A stretch of DNA of 5,449 bases from Suilimivivens sp964571145 (GTDB lineage Bacteria > Bacillota > Clostridia > Lachnospirales > Lachnospiraceae), in NCBI GenBank assembly GCA_964571145.1, contig CAZNAP010000141.1, positions 1 through 5,449 of the forward strand, in the 5' to 3' direction. A program made the position numbers and the translations under genes. Positions 1-5,449 of the stretch are shown piece by piece. Below the pieces are notes generated by a model. The model was not told the DNA's origin. It saw nothing but the letters and a program-made list of their open reading frames with translations, and did no database searches. How positions within the stretch are numbered: the stretch's first letter is position 1; the number at the start of each line of letters is the position of its first letter.

Positions 1-1017
1 TGAACGTAGGTTTATTTCTTCTTTCTCTTGAAGAGTAACGCTAACTGGATATACTACCCCGACATTTTCTATATTTGCGGTAATTTCCCCAATATTTAAA
101 ATTGTTCCCTCAATATCTCCATACTTGGCATACGGGTAGGCTGAAAGTTTAACTCGCACCATCTCTCCTTCTTGTAATAGTGCTATGTCTGCGCTCTTTA
201 CATAGCATCGAAACACCATCTGCGATTCTAAAGGTATTGAATAAAACACAGCTTGCGAAGCATTTACCAAACTTCCTTCATTTAGCCCCTGCACTTTTGT
301 TACTGTTCCATCGCATAGTGCAACTACCGTTTTATCCCTCAAGTCTTCTTCTTTTTGCTTCAATTCTGTCTCTTTATTTTGTAATTGAATGGACAAATTA
401 CTGATATTTCTCAAAACTTCCATGTTTCTTTCTATTCTATAGCTTTCAAGCTGTGTCTGTGCCATCTCCTTGTCGTCCGCATCCTTAATCTGCTGTTCAT
501 ATTCTTTCTCTTTACTAGCATACAAGGCTTGTTCTGCAACAATTCCATTCGCTACATATTCATAAACACCATATTCTTTTACATCGACCTTATCCAACTC
601 CTCACCATGATAAATTTTCTCATATATCTTCTTTTGACACTCTAGCACCCCTTTTTGATATTCCAAAGTTTCTATTTGCCTTTGAACATCTGCAGTCTCC
701 ATTCTGAGTAAAATGTCTCCTTTTTTTACCATATCAGCATCATTGACTAATATTTGCTCAACAATTCCTGGTGTTTTGGTTTGTACAGTCACTATATCCC
801 CCTGTGGAACAACAATTCCATTAGCACTTACAACAACATCCAACTGAAACAGTGCCGCCCAAATAAATGTACTGATTAGCAACAACAATATTCCATAAAT
901 AATTACACTTCCAGAACAATGTGAAGGTCTCTCAATAATTTCAATCATAGATGGAAGAAAATCATAACGTAGGTTTTTCTCGTTGATATGTGCATGTTTT
1001 AAAATATATTTTTTCAT
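1..1017 (-). CDS. hlyD: HlyD-family membrane-fusion (periplasmic adaptor) protein of a type I secretion system, 3' end outside window
   Basis: Open for 339 codons from ATG at 1017 to the window edge with no stop, so the C-terminus is missing (E. coli HlyD is about 478 residues). Layout: a short cytosolic N-terminus with DFLPSMIEIIERP (19-31), which matches the EFLPAHLELIETP stretch of HlyD; one membrane helix at about 37-58; the first half of a lipoyl-like domain at about 63-106 (ANGIVVPQG, VKKGDILLRME); a long charged Gln/Glu/Lys-rich coiled-coil region at about 107-231; the second lipoyl half at about 230-262 (CDGTVTKVQGLNEGSLV); then the start of the beta-barrel domain (about 266-339). By family, it bridges the inner-membrane ABC exporter and an outer-membrane TolC-type channel. 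Its ATG overlaps the exporter stop codon (ATGA), and GAGGTGAGG precedes it, so translation is probably coupled. The symbol is a family-level assignment; strict orthology to E. coli hlyD is not shown. Confidence 0.93.
   Translation of the reverse strand, partial: MKKYILKHAHINEKNLRYDFLPSMIEIIERPSHCSGSVIIYGILLLLISTFIWAALFQLDVVVSANGIVVPQGDIVTVQTKTPGIVEQILVNDADMVKKGDILLRMETADVQRQIETLEYQKGVLECQKKIYEKIYHGEELDKVDVKEYGVYEYVANGIVAEQALYASKEKEYEQQIKDADDKEMAQTQLESYRIERNMEVLRNISNLSIQLQNKETELKQKEEDLRDKTVVALCDGTVTKVQGLNEGSLVNASQAVFYSIPLESQMVFRCYVKSADIALLQEGEMVRVKLSAYPYAKYGDIEGTILNIGEITANIENVGVVYPVSVTLQEKEEINLRS
1014..1017 (-). other. ATGA stop/start overlap coupling exporter and HlyD genes
   Basis: On the minus strand the bases 1017-1014 read ATGA. 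The ATG (1017-1015) starts the HlyD-like protein and the TGA (1016-1014) ends the ABC exporter. Such 4-bp overlaps usually mean translational coupling, which would keep two subunits of one complex in balance. The coupling itself is inferred. Confidence 0.9.
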
Positions 1018-3137
1018 TCAACCTCACCTCGTAATTGCTGATTGTATAAATAGTAATACAACCCTCTTTTCTCCATTAAACTATTATGTGTATCGTATTC
1101 GACAACATTGCCTCTGTCTATTACCATAATAGTATCCGCATCCTTTAACGTAGATAGACGATGCGCTATAATCAATACGGTTTTATCTTTACATATATGT
1201 TTTAAATTTTTTTGTATAATACTCTCTGATTCGTAATCCAGTGCAGATGTTGCTTCATCGAAAATCAAAACTTTTGGGTTATTAATAATTGCACGGGCAA
1301 TTGCCACTCTCTGTTTTTGCCCTCCCGATAGAGATACTCCTCTCTCTCCAATAATTGTATGATAACCCTCCTGAAGTTCGAGAATAAACTCATGTGCACC
1401 TGCACTTTTGGCAGCCTCTACAATCTCGTCCATCGTTGCATTTGGACAATGTATTGAAATGTTTTCTGCCACCGTTCCACTAAACATAAAATTTTCCTGT
1501 AACACAATTCCAATTTGTTTTCTTAAGAGTATCGGATTAATTAAAGATAAATCCATTCCATCTATTGAAATTTTGCCACCTTCCGGTATATAAAGACGTT
1601 GAATTAATTTTGATATTGTACTTTTTCCTGAACCACTTCGACCCACAATACCAACAATTGTTTTTTCTTTGATTTCAAAACTCATATCTTTAATAACTTC
1701 AGGTGCATCCATACGATATCGAAATCTAACTTTATCAAATATGATTTTCCCATGAATTGTCGGTAGAGTTTGTAAATTCATTCTGCTAGATGGTTCAATA
1801 GGCGCGTTAAAAATATCTCCAATTCTTTTTACTGCCAAAGATGCTTGCTGATATTCCTGCCAAAGCTGCACTAATCGTAACACAGGTGCACTAACTCTAT
1901 TTGACAGCATACGAAAAGCAACTAACTGGCCTACAGTAAAGTTTCCATTTAATACAGCTTTGGCTCCGAAAATCAAGATGAGCAAATCAACCAACCTCTG
2001 AATAAATGTCGCAATTGTTCCTGATGAAGATGAAACCATAGACGTTTTATAACTTGCTTTTACATAATCTGCCTGTAAATTTCCCCATTTTTCTTCAAAT
2101 GAAGATTCAAGTGAAAATGATTTTACTGTCTGTATTCCATTAATGGTTTCCACTAAAAAAGACTGTGTTTGTGCTCCGGCCTCAAATTTTTCGTCCAATC
2201 GTTTTTTAAACAAGGGCGTCACTACCAGTGATAAAACTGCAAAAATCGGTATAGATGCAATGACAATTAAAGTAAGTGGCACATTATATACAAGTAATAT
2301 AGCGACATATACCACAATAAAAAAGAAATCTATAATGGACGATAACGGCGTTCCTGTTAAAAACGAACGTATACTGTCCAGTTCACGAACACGCGCAATC
2401 GTTTCGCCCACTCTTCTTGTTTCAAAATACTTCAACGGTAGCGCAAATAAATGCTGAAACAAACGATAACTTAACACAACATCAATCCTGTTTGTCGTGT
2501 GTAAAAACAAATAGTTTTTTGCTAAAGAAATAATCAGTTCATATACATATACAATCAATATTCCGACAGATATAGTATAAAGTGTCGACATTGCATGATG
2601 TGATAAAACCTTATCCACAACCACCTGTGTCATCAAGGGTGTCATAATACCAATAACTTGTATTATAAAAACAGCCACTAACACCCTAACAAATTCTCTT
2701 TTGAACTTCAATATCGTTGGGATAAACCATTTGAAACCAAATGTCGTATGCGGTTGTACTACTTTCGATTGACGACTTGAAAAAGCCATTATCGTGCCAT
2801 CCCATGTTTCCTCAAAATCTTTATCACTTACATATTCTGGCTGCCTCTTATTCGGTTCCAAAATCATCCATTTTTCATCTTGATATTTCAGTATCAAAAA
2901 GTAATCGCCATCTTTTTTTCTACCCAAGACAGGAATAGAAATTTGATGTAATTTTTTCTTTTTAATTGCTCCGGTTTTTGCCTTAATGTGAAGTTCTTTT
3001 GCCAAAAGTAAAAGTTGCATTTGTGTCTCTTCTTTTTTTTGAAAGCGGTTTTCACTTTTTACCGGAACATTTATTCCAAGATACTTAGCTAAAATCAAAA
3101 AGCATAAATAACCTGTATTATCTTTTCCCTGTGTCAC
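1014..3137 (-). CDS. hlyB: HlyB-family type I secretion ABC transporter (permease/ATPase with inactive C39-like domain)
   Basis: Complete, 707 residues, the same length as E. coli HlyB as I recall it, with extended similarity (e.g. FKWFIPTILK, RRVGETIARVRELDSIRSFLTG). Domains: C39-peptidase-like domain at about 1-125; membrane domain at about 147-425 with five to six hydrophobic helices (about 147-170, 183-206, 265-287, 288-309, 374-397); nucleotide-binding domain at about 463-707. The ATPase is intact: Walker A GRSGSGKST 499-507, Q-loop Q547, signature LSGGQ 603-607, Walker B VLIFDEA 623-629 (Glu628), D-loop SALD 631-634, H-loop His659. In the peptidase-like domain the catalytic Cys position is Thr8 (C39 CGxxC reads TGYLC) and the His position appears to be Tyr79. 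It should therefore bind substrate without cleaving a leader, as RTX exporters do. By family it is an inner-membrane dimer that exports the upstream RTX protein. The start is GTG at 3137: an in-frame TGA lies five codons upstream, and the next Met is residue 40, inside the domain. Confidence 0.97.
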   Translation of the reverse strand: MTQGKDNTGYLCFLILAKYLGINVPVKSENRFQKKEETQMQLLLLAKELHIKAKTGAIKKKKLHQISIPVLGRKKDGDYFLILKYQDEKWMILEPNKRQPEYVSDKDFEETWDGTIMAFSSRQSKVVQPHTTFGFKWFIPTILKFKREFVRVLVAVFIIQVIGIMTPLMTQVVVDKVLSHHAMSTLYTISVGILIVYVYELIISLAKNYLFLHTTNRIDVVLSYRLFQHLFALPLKYFETRRVGETIARVRELDSIRSFLTGTPLSSIIDFFFIVVYVAILLVYNVPLTLIVIASIPIFAVLSLVVTPLFKKRLDEKFEAGAQTQSFLVETINGIQTVKSFSLESSFEEKWGNLQADYVKASYKTSMVSSSSGTIATFIQRLVDLLILIFGAKAVLNGNFTVGQLVAFRMLSNRVSAPVLRLVQLWQEYQQASLAVKRIGDIFNAPIEPSSRMNLQTLPTIHGKIIFDKVRFRYRMDAPEVIKDMSFEIKEKTIVGIVGRSGSGKSTISKLIQRLYIPEGGKISIDGMDLSLINPILLRKQIGIVLQENFMFSGTVAENISIHCPNATMDEIVEAAKSAGAHEFILELQEGYHTIIGERGVSLSGGQKQRVAIARAIINNPKVLIFDEATSALDYESESIIQKNLKHICKDKTVLIIAHRLSTLKDADTIMVIDRGNVVEYDTHNSLMEKRGLYYYLYNQQLRGEVE
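1018..1030 (-). promoter_or_regulatory. Ribosome binding site for the HlyD-like gene, inside the exporter 3' end
   Basis: Minus-strand 1030-1022 reads GAGGTGAGG, giving two overlapping GAGG cores 9 and 4 nt before the ATG at 1017. It lies within the last codons of the exporter gene (encoding R-G-E-V-E). It decides the start: no other ATG or GTG nearby has such a site, and the resulting N-terminus matches HlyD. Confidence 0.8.
2763..3137 (-). other. C39-like domain (CLD) of the exporter, catalytically dead
   Basis: Residues 1-125 follow the C39 peptidase fold pattern but lack the catalytic residues. The nucleophile position is Thr8 (in HlyB it is a Tyr), the His position in GDYFLILKY is Tyr79, and the Asp position is Glu94 in ILEPN. 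In bacteriocin exporters this domain cuts double-glycine leaders. In RTX exporters the dead version acts as a docking site for the unfolded substrate. The positional alignment is by eye. Confidence 0.8.
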
Positions 3138-3150
3138 GTATCTTTCCTCT
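3138..3150 (-). promoter_or_regulatory. Ribosome binding site for the GTG-started exporter gene
   Basis: Minus-strand 3150-3141 reads AGAGGAAAGA. Its AGAGG core is 8 nt before the GTG at 3137-3135. This good spacing, plus the in-frame stop just upstream, fixes the non-ATG start. The 33-bp gap between the RTX stop codon and this start shows no terminator-like hairpin, only a CATATG palindrome. Confidence 0.75.
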
Positions 3151-3170
3151 CACTTGCTAATTCATATGCC

Positions 3171-5449
3171 TTATGAAGCCCACAATTGTACTGTTTCTGT
3201 ATTAGCAGAATCTTGTACTACTATTTCAGTATCACCGATTCCATTTTGCGTTGACGGCTCCACAAGACTTTCGACCATAAGTTGTGCAGCAATTGTCGTT
3301 TCACTATTCACCACAGACTCCGAAGCTTCCTCTACCGGTTCTGTTATAGATAGCTCAGATTGCGTTGTCAATTCCTCTATCGGATTAGATGATACAGTTC
3401 CTTTTCCTAAGGTTGCTTCCATAGCCATCACTGATGATGAAACTATATCATCTGTTGTTGGTTCAACCCCGAATACCTCAATTTCATCCGTTACAACTGT
3501 AGTTTCTTCATCCATCAAATCTGCTTCAACGGCTGGTTCTTCCTGTATGACTAAATCTGCTTCAACAATTGGTTCTTCCTGTACGACTGGATTCTCTTCA
3601 ACAATTGGTTCTTCTTGTGCGATTGAATCTGCTTCAACAATTAGTTCTTCTTGTACACTCGGCTCCCATACTAGCTTCATATTATCGTAATCGACAGTTG
3701 CTTTGACTCCATCTGCAAATTCAATAATATTAAGCTGGTAATTTACATTAGCATATGCATTTCCAATCGTAGTAACTTGTCCACTCTTGCTATTTGAAAT
3801 ATTCAGGTGATTCTGTATTCTCGAAAGTTCCAGTTCTTCCACTTTAATTCCCTCTCCAAATACAATCTTATCATCTCGGCTTGTAGAGTTATCATATGCA
3901 TCTATAGTGTCGTTTCCATCCTTAGCCCCAATAATATATGTATCATTTCCTGCACCGCCTATTAGAATATCTTCTCCACTGCCTCCGATTAATACATCGT
4001 CTCCATTATTTCCATACAATCGGTCATTCCCCTCTTCTCCATAAAGTGTGTCATCTCCGTCAAAAGCATTAATTGTATCGTTTCCAGCTCCTGCCATAAA
4101 GGTTTCATCCTGACTGTAGCCTACCGTTGATGCGTAACCACTCATTACATCTGCTTCATCAGTTCCTTTCTTAATTTTCGCATGCTCTGCTATGGTAGCT
4201 GTGTCCCATACGGTTCCATCTGCAAATTCTATGTTTTCTATGAACTGATAACCCTGCTGACTCGCATTGTAATAGTAGTATGCATTCTGAATAGTCACAC
4301 AATCTTCTTCTCCATACTTGATTACAAGATTTTTTTCTACACGTTCCAGTATCACATCTTCCTGACTAATACCTGTACCAAACACTATCTTGTCTGCACT
4401 GATTCCATTTTCGCTATCAAAAACAGTATCCTGTCCATCTCCGAGATTGAACACATAAGTATCATTGTTCATTCCACCCCGTAAGGTGTCATTTCCGGTT
4501 CCACCTATTAGGATGTCATTGCCGTTTTCACCACTCAATATGTCATTGCCTGCTTCTCCATATAGCGTATCATTTCCACCAGAAGCATGAATCATATCAT
4601 TTCCGGCTCCCGCCATAAAAGTTTCATCCTGACTGTAGCCTACCGTTGATGTGTAACCACTCATTACATCTGCTTCATCAGTTCCTTTCTTAATTTTCGC
4701 ATGCTCTGCTATGGTAGCTGTGTCCCATACGGTTCCATCTGCAAATTCTATGTTTTCGACAAAGTATTGACCCTCTTGGCCTGCTGCCTGAGACCGATAT
4801 GCGTTTTGAATAGTGATAGTATCACCTTCTCCATATTTGATTACAAGGTTATATCCCACACGCTCCAGTTTCACATTTTCTTTACTAATGCCTTCTCCAA
4901 ATACTATCTTATCTGCATTAATTCCATTCTCTCCATCTGAAATAGTATCCTGACCATCTCCCAAGTTGAACACATAGATATCATTATCAATTCCACCTTG
5001 CAGTGTATCATTTCCGGTTCCACCTATTAGGATGTCATTGCCGTTTTCACCACTCAATATGTCATTGCCTGCTTCTCCATATAGAGTATCATTTCCACCA
5101 GAAGCATGAATCATATCATTTCCGGCTCCCGTCATAAAAGTTTCATCCTGACTGTAACCTACTGTTGATGCACAGCCGCTCATCGTGTCTGCTTCATCAG
5201 TTCCTCTCCTAACCTTTGCGTGCTCTGCTATGGCAGCTGTATCCCATACGGTTCCATCTGCGAATTCTATGTTTTCGACAAAATATTGACCCTCTTGGCC
5301 TGCTGCTTGAGACCGATATGCACTTTGAACAGTGATAGTATCACCTTCTCCATATTTGATTACAAGGTTATATCCTACTCGCTCCAGTTGCACGTTTTCT
5401 TTACTAATGCCTTCTCCAAATACAATCTTATCCACATTGGTTCCGCTTT
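3171..5449 (-). CDS. Large RTX calcium-binding protein, probable type I secretion substrate (C-terminal part only)
   Basis: The frame is open from the right edge to TAA at 3173-3171, about 758 codons in window; the N-terminus lies outside. The GTG at 5435 is an internal Val: the frame continues upstream as S-G-T-N before VDKIVFGEG, in register with the INADKIVFGEG and ISADKIVFGTG of the other copies. Numbering from that Val, layout is: three tandem units (2-174, 175-347, 348-521), each with an HCBP-related domain and six RTX nonapeptides; a fourth HCBP-related domain (about 522-585); four acidic 12-residue repeats (594-641); and an acidic Ser/Thr-rich tail to 754 ending in LWAS. By family, RTX nonapeptides bind calcium in a parallel beta-roll that folds after export, and the export signal is at the C-terminus. 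The HlyB- and HlyD-type genes directly downstream support this. No catalytic or pore-forming domain is visible, so toxin, adhesin, enzyme or surface-layer roles are all open. Only two Cys in 754 residues fits a secreted protein. Confidence 0.93.
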   Translation of the reverse strand, partial: SGTNVDKIVFGEGISKENVQLERVGYNLVIKYGEGDTITVQSAYRSQAAGQEGQYFVENIEFADGTVWDTAAIAEHAKVRRGTDEADTMSGCASTVGYSQDETFMTGAGNDMIHASGGNDTLYGEAGNDILSGENGNDILIGGTGNDTLQGGIDNDIYVFNLGDGQDTISDGENGINADKIVFGEGISKENVKLERVGYNLVIKYGEGDTITIQNAYRSQAAGQEGQYFVENIEFADGTVWDTATIAEHAKIKKGTDEADVMSGYTSTVGYSQDETFMAGAGNDMIHASGGNDTLYGEAGNDILSGENGNDILIGGTGNDTLRGGMNNDTYVFNLGDGQDTVFDSENGISADKIVFGTGISQEDVILERVEKNLVIKYGEEDCVTIQNAYYYYNASQQGYQFIENIEFADGTVWDTATIAEHAKIKKGTDEADVMSGYASTVGYSQDETFMAGAGNDTINAFDGDDTLYGEEGNDRLYGNNGDDVLIGGSGEDILIGGAGNDTYIIGAKDGNDTIDAYDNSTSRDDKIVFGEGIKVEELELSRIQNHLNISNSKSGQVTTIGNAYANVNYQLNIIEFADGVKATVDYDNMKLVWEPSVQEELIVEADSIAQEEPIVEENPVVQEEPIVEADLVIQEEPAVEADLMDEETTVVTDEIEVFGVEPTTDDIVSSSVMAMEATLGKGTVSSNPIEELTTQSELSITEPVEEASESVVNSETTIAAQLMVESLVEPSTQNGIGDTEIVVQDSANTETVQLWAS
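3174..3353 (-). other. Putative uncleaved C-terminal type I secretion signal region
   Basis: RTX substrates carry their export signal in roughly the last 50-60 residues. Here residues 695-754 are acidic, rich in Ser, Thr, Val and Glu, free of Cys, and include a possible amphipathic helix (TTIAAQLMVESLVE, 713-726), ending in VQLWAS. The position is inferred from the family; these signals have no strong consensus. Confidence 0.5.
3513..3656 (-). repeat. Four 36-bp direct repeats encoding a 12-residue acidic motif
   Basis: Residues 594-641 are four in-frame copies of a 12-mer: VQEELIVEADSI, AQEEPIVEENPV, VQEEPIVEADLV, IQEEPAVEADLM. The DNA period is exactly 36 bp. Comparing the two leftmost repeats gives 4 differences in 36 bases. 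Such a proline- and glutamate-rich segment is probably an extended spacer between the folded calcium domain and the export signal. No binding function can be assigned. Confidence 0.88.
3681..3872 (-). other. Terminal HCBP-related domain (copy D), not followed by RTX repeats
   Basis: Residues 522-585 start with DKIVFGEGI and reach NIIEFADGVKATVDY, so they match the first part of the 173-residue unit (haemolysin-type calcium-binding-related domain, Pfam HCBP_related by recollection). The usual TVWDTA ending is replaced and no nonapeptides follow. It caps the repeat array before the acidic tail. Confidence 0.8.
3930..4091 (-). repeat. RTX nonapeptide block of copy C (six repeats)
   Basis: Residues 449-502: GAGNDTINA, FDGDDTLYG, EEGNDRLYG, NNGDDVLIG, GSGEDILIG, GAGNDTYII. 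This is the most divergent of the three blocks, with Asp-Asp and Glu-Asp replacing Asn-Asp in several units. The calcium-ligand Asp is kept in all six. Confidence 0.9.
4449..4610 (-). repeat. RTX nonapeptide block of copy B (six repeats)
   Basis: Residues 276-329 repeat the copy A pattern almost unchanged: GAGNDMIHA through GTGNDTLRG, with the cap GMNNDTYVF. The DNA here nearly matches copy A. Confidence 0.92.
4968..5129 (-). repeat. RTX nonapeptide block of copy A (six repeats)
   Basis: Residues 103-156 (counting Val at 5435 as 1) are six consecutive 9-residue units of GGxGxDxUx type: GAGNDMIHA, SGGNDTLYG, EAGNDILSG, ENGNDILIG, GTGNDTLQG, GIDNDIYVF. The Asp and Gly pattern is what coordinates calcium in RTX beta-rolls. 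The sixth is degenerate and caps the block. Confidence 0.92.

Larger units (their letters stand above)
3873..5432 (-). repeat. Three tandem units of about 519 bp encoding HCBP-related + RTX modules
   Basis: Copy A is 4914-5432 (519 bp), copy B 4395-4913 (519 bp), copy C 3873-4394 (522 bp). Each begins at the codons for DKIVFG. The order within a unit is: HCBP-related domain (about 66 residues, ending FADGTVWDTA); a linker with degenerate RTX-like pieces (GTDEADxMSG, GYSQDETFM); a 54-residue nonapeptide block; and a short YVFNLGDGQDT segment. A and B are nearly alike. C diverges most in its nonapeptide block and carries NAYYYYN where A and B have AYRSQAAGQ. The array may continue beyond the right edge, since copy A is preceded by the same kind of sequence. 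Confidence 0.92.

Noticed and set aside
180..645. Two plus-strand open frames (180-404, 385-645) with hydrophobic, low-complexity translations
   Set aside because: Both are antisense to the well-supported HlyD-like frame. The hydrophobicity arises from antisense of charged coiled-coil codons. No homology is recognised.
1408..2938. Plus-strand frames at 1408-1593, 2143-2457 and 2741-2938
   Set aside because: All lie antisense within the HlyB-like gene, whose motifs are complete and in order; the plus-strand translations show no recognisable domain.
3154..3690. 178-codon plus-strand open frame, Ser/Thr-rich, opposite the RTX tail
   Set aside because: It is the antisense reading of the acidic repeat tail: Glu codons GAA read backwards give TTC/TCT, hence the Ser runs. 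It lacks a convincing ribosome site and overlaps a well-supported gene.
4182..4940. Two near-identical plus-strand frames beginning MLCYGSCVPYGSICKFYVF (4182-4484 and 4701-4940)
   Set aside because: Their similarity simply reflects the 519-bp repeats of the minus-strand RTX gene; they are antisense shadows of copies B and C.
3873..5432. Tandem repeats as a CRISPR array or non-coding satellite
   Set aside because: The period is about 519 bp, in frame, and encodes conserved protein modules; there is no short repeat/spacer alternation.
5433..5435. GTG at 5435 as the start of the RTX protein
   Set aside because: The frame stays open to the window edge, the upstream codons match the repeat junctions of the other copies, and no ribosome site precedes it.

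Overview
The window reads entirely on the minus strand as three consecutive genes of a type I (HlyA/HlyB/HlyD-type) secretion locus. In transcription order, from the right edge to the left, these are: the C-terminal 758 or so residues of a large RTX calcium-binding protein (3171-5449, beginning outside the window); a complete 707-residue HlyB-family ABC exporter (1014-3137); and the first 339 residues of an HlyD-family membrane-fusion protein (1-1017, ending outside the window). The substrate-exporter gap is 33 bp with no hairpin, and the exporter and HlyD genes overlap by 4 bp (ATGA). This looks like one polycistronic unit. There is no non-coding stretch over 300 bases, no RNA gene, no mobile element and no CRISPR array. 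I see no promoter; it should lie upstream of the RTX gene, beyond the right edge.

Organism: the DNA is AT-rich, uses AGA and ATA codons freely, and has strong purine-rich Shine-Dalgarno sites (GAGGTGAGG before the HlyD gene, AGAGGAAAG before a GTG-started exporter gene). That suggests a low-GC Firmicutes-type host, although the proteins closely resemble proteobacterial T1SS components. A diderm Firmicute (Negativicutes), a Clostridia/Lachnospiraceae member that acquired the system, or a low-GC Gram-negative all remain possible. The window cannot settle this.

RTX protein: three tandem 173/174-residue units run from 5432 to 3873. Each has an HCBP-related domain (DKIVFG...FADGTVWDTA), a linker, and six RTX nonapeptides (GxGNDxLxG). 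A fourth HCBP-related domain without a following RTX block closes the series. Next come four 12-residue acidic repeats (QEEPIVEAD) and an acidic Ser/Thr-rich tail that should contain the uncleaved C-terminal export signal. The units are a DNA-level mosaic: different parts of the middle copy are nearly identical to different neighbours, which points to recent recombination or gene conversion.

Working model (family knowledge): the RTX protein stays unfolded in the cytosol. The catalytically dead C39-like domain of the ABC protein holds it, and ATP hydrolysis drives it through the ABC/HlyD channel and normally a TolC-type outer-membrane duct. It then folds on extracellular calcium. The activity of the RTX protein (toxin, adhesin, enzyme or surface-layer component) cannot be read here because its N-terminal part is missing.
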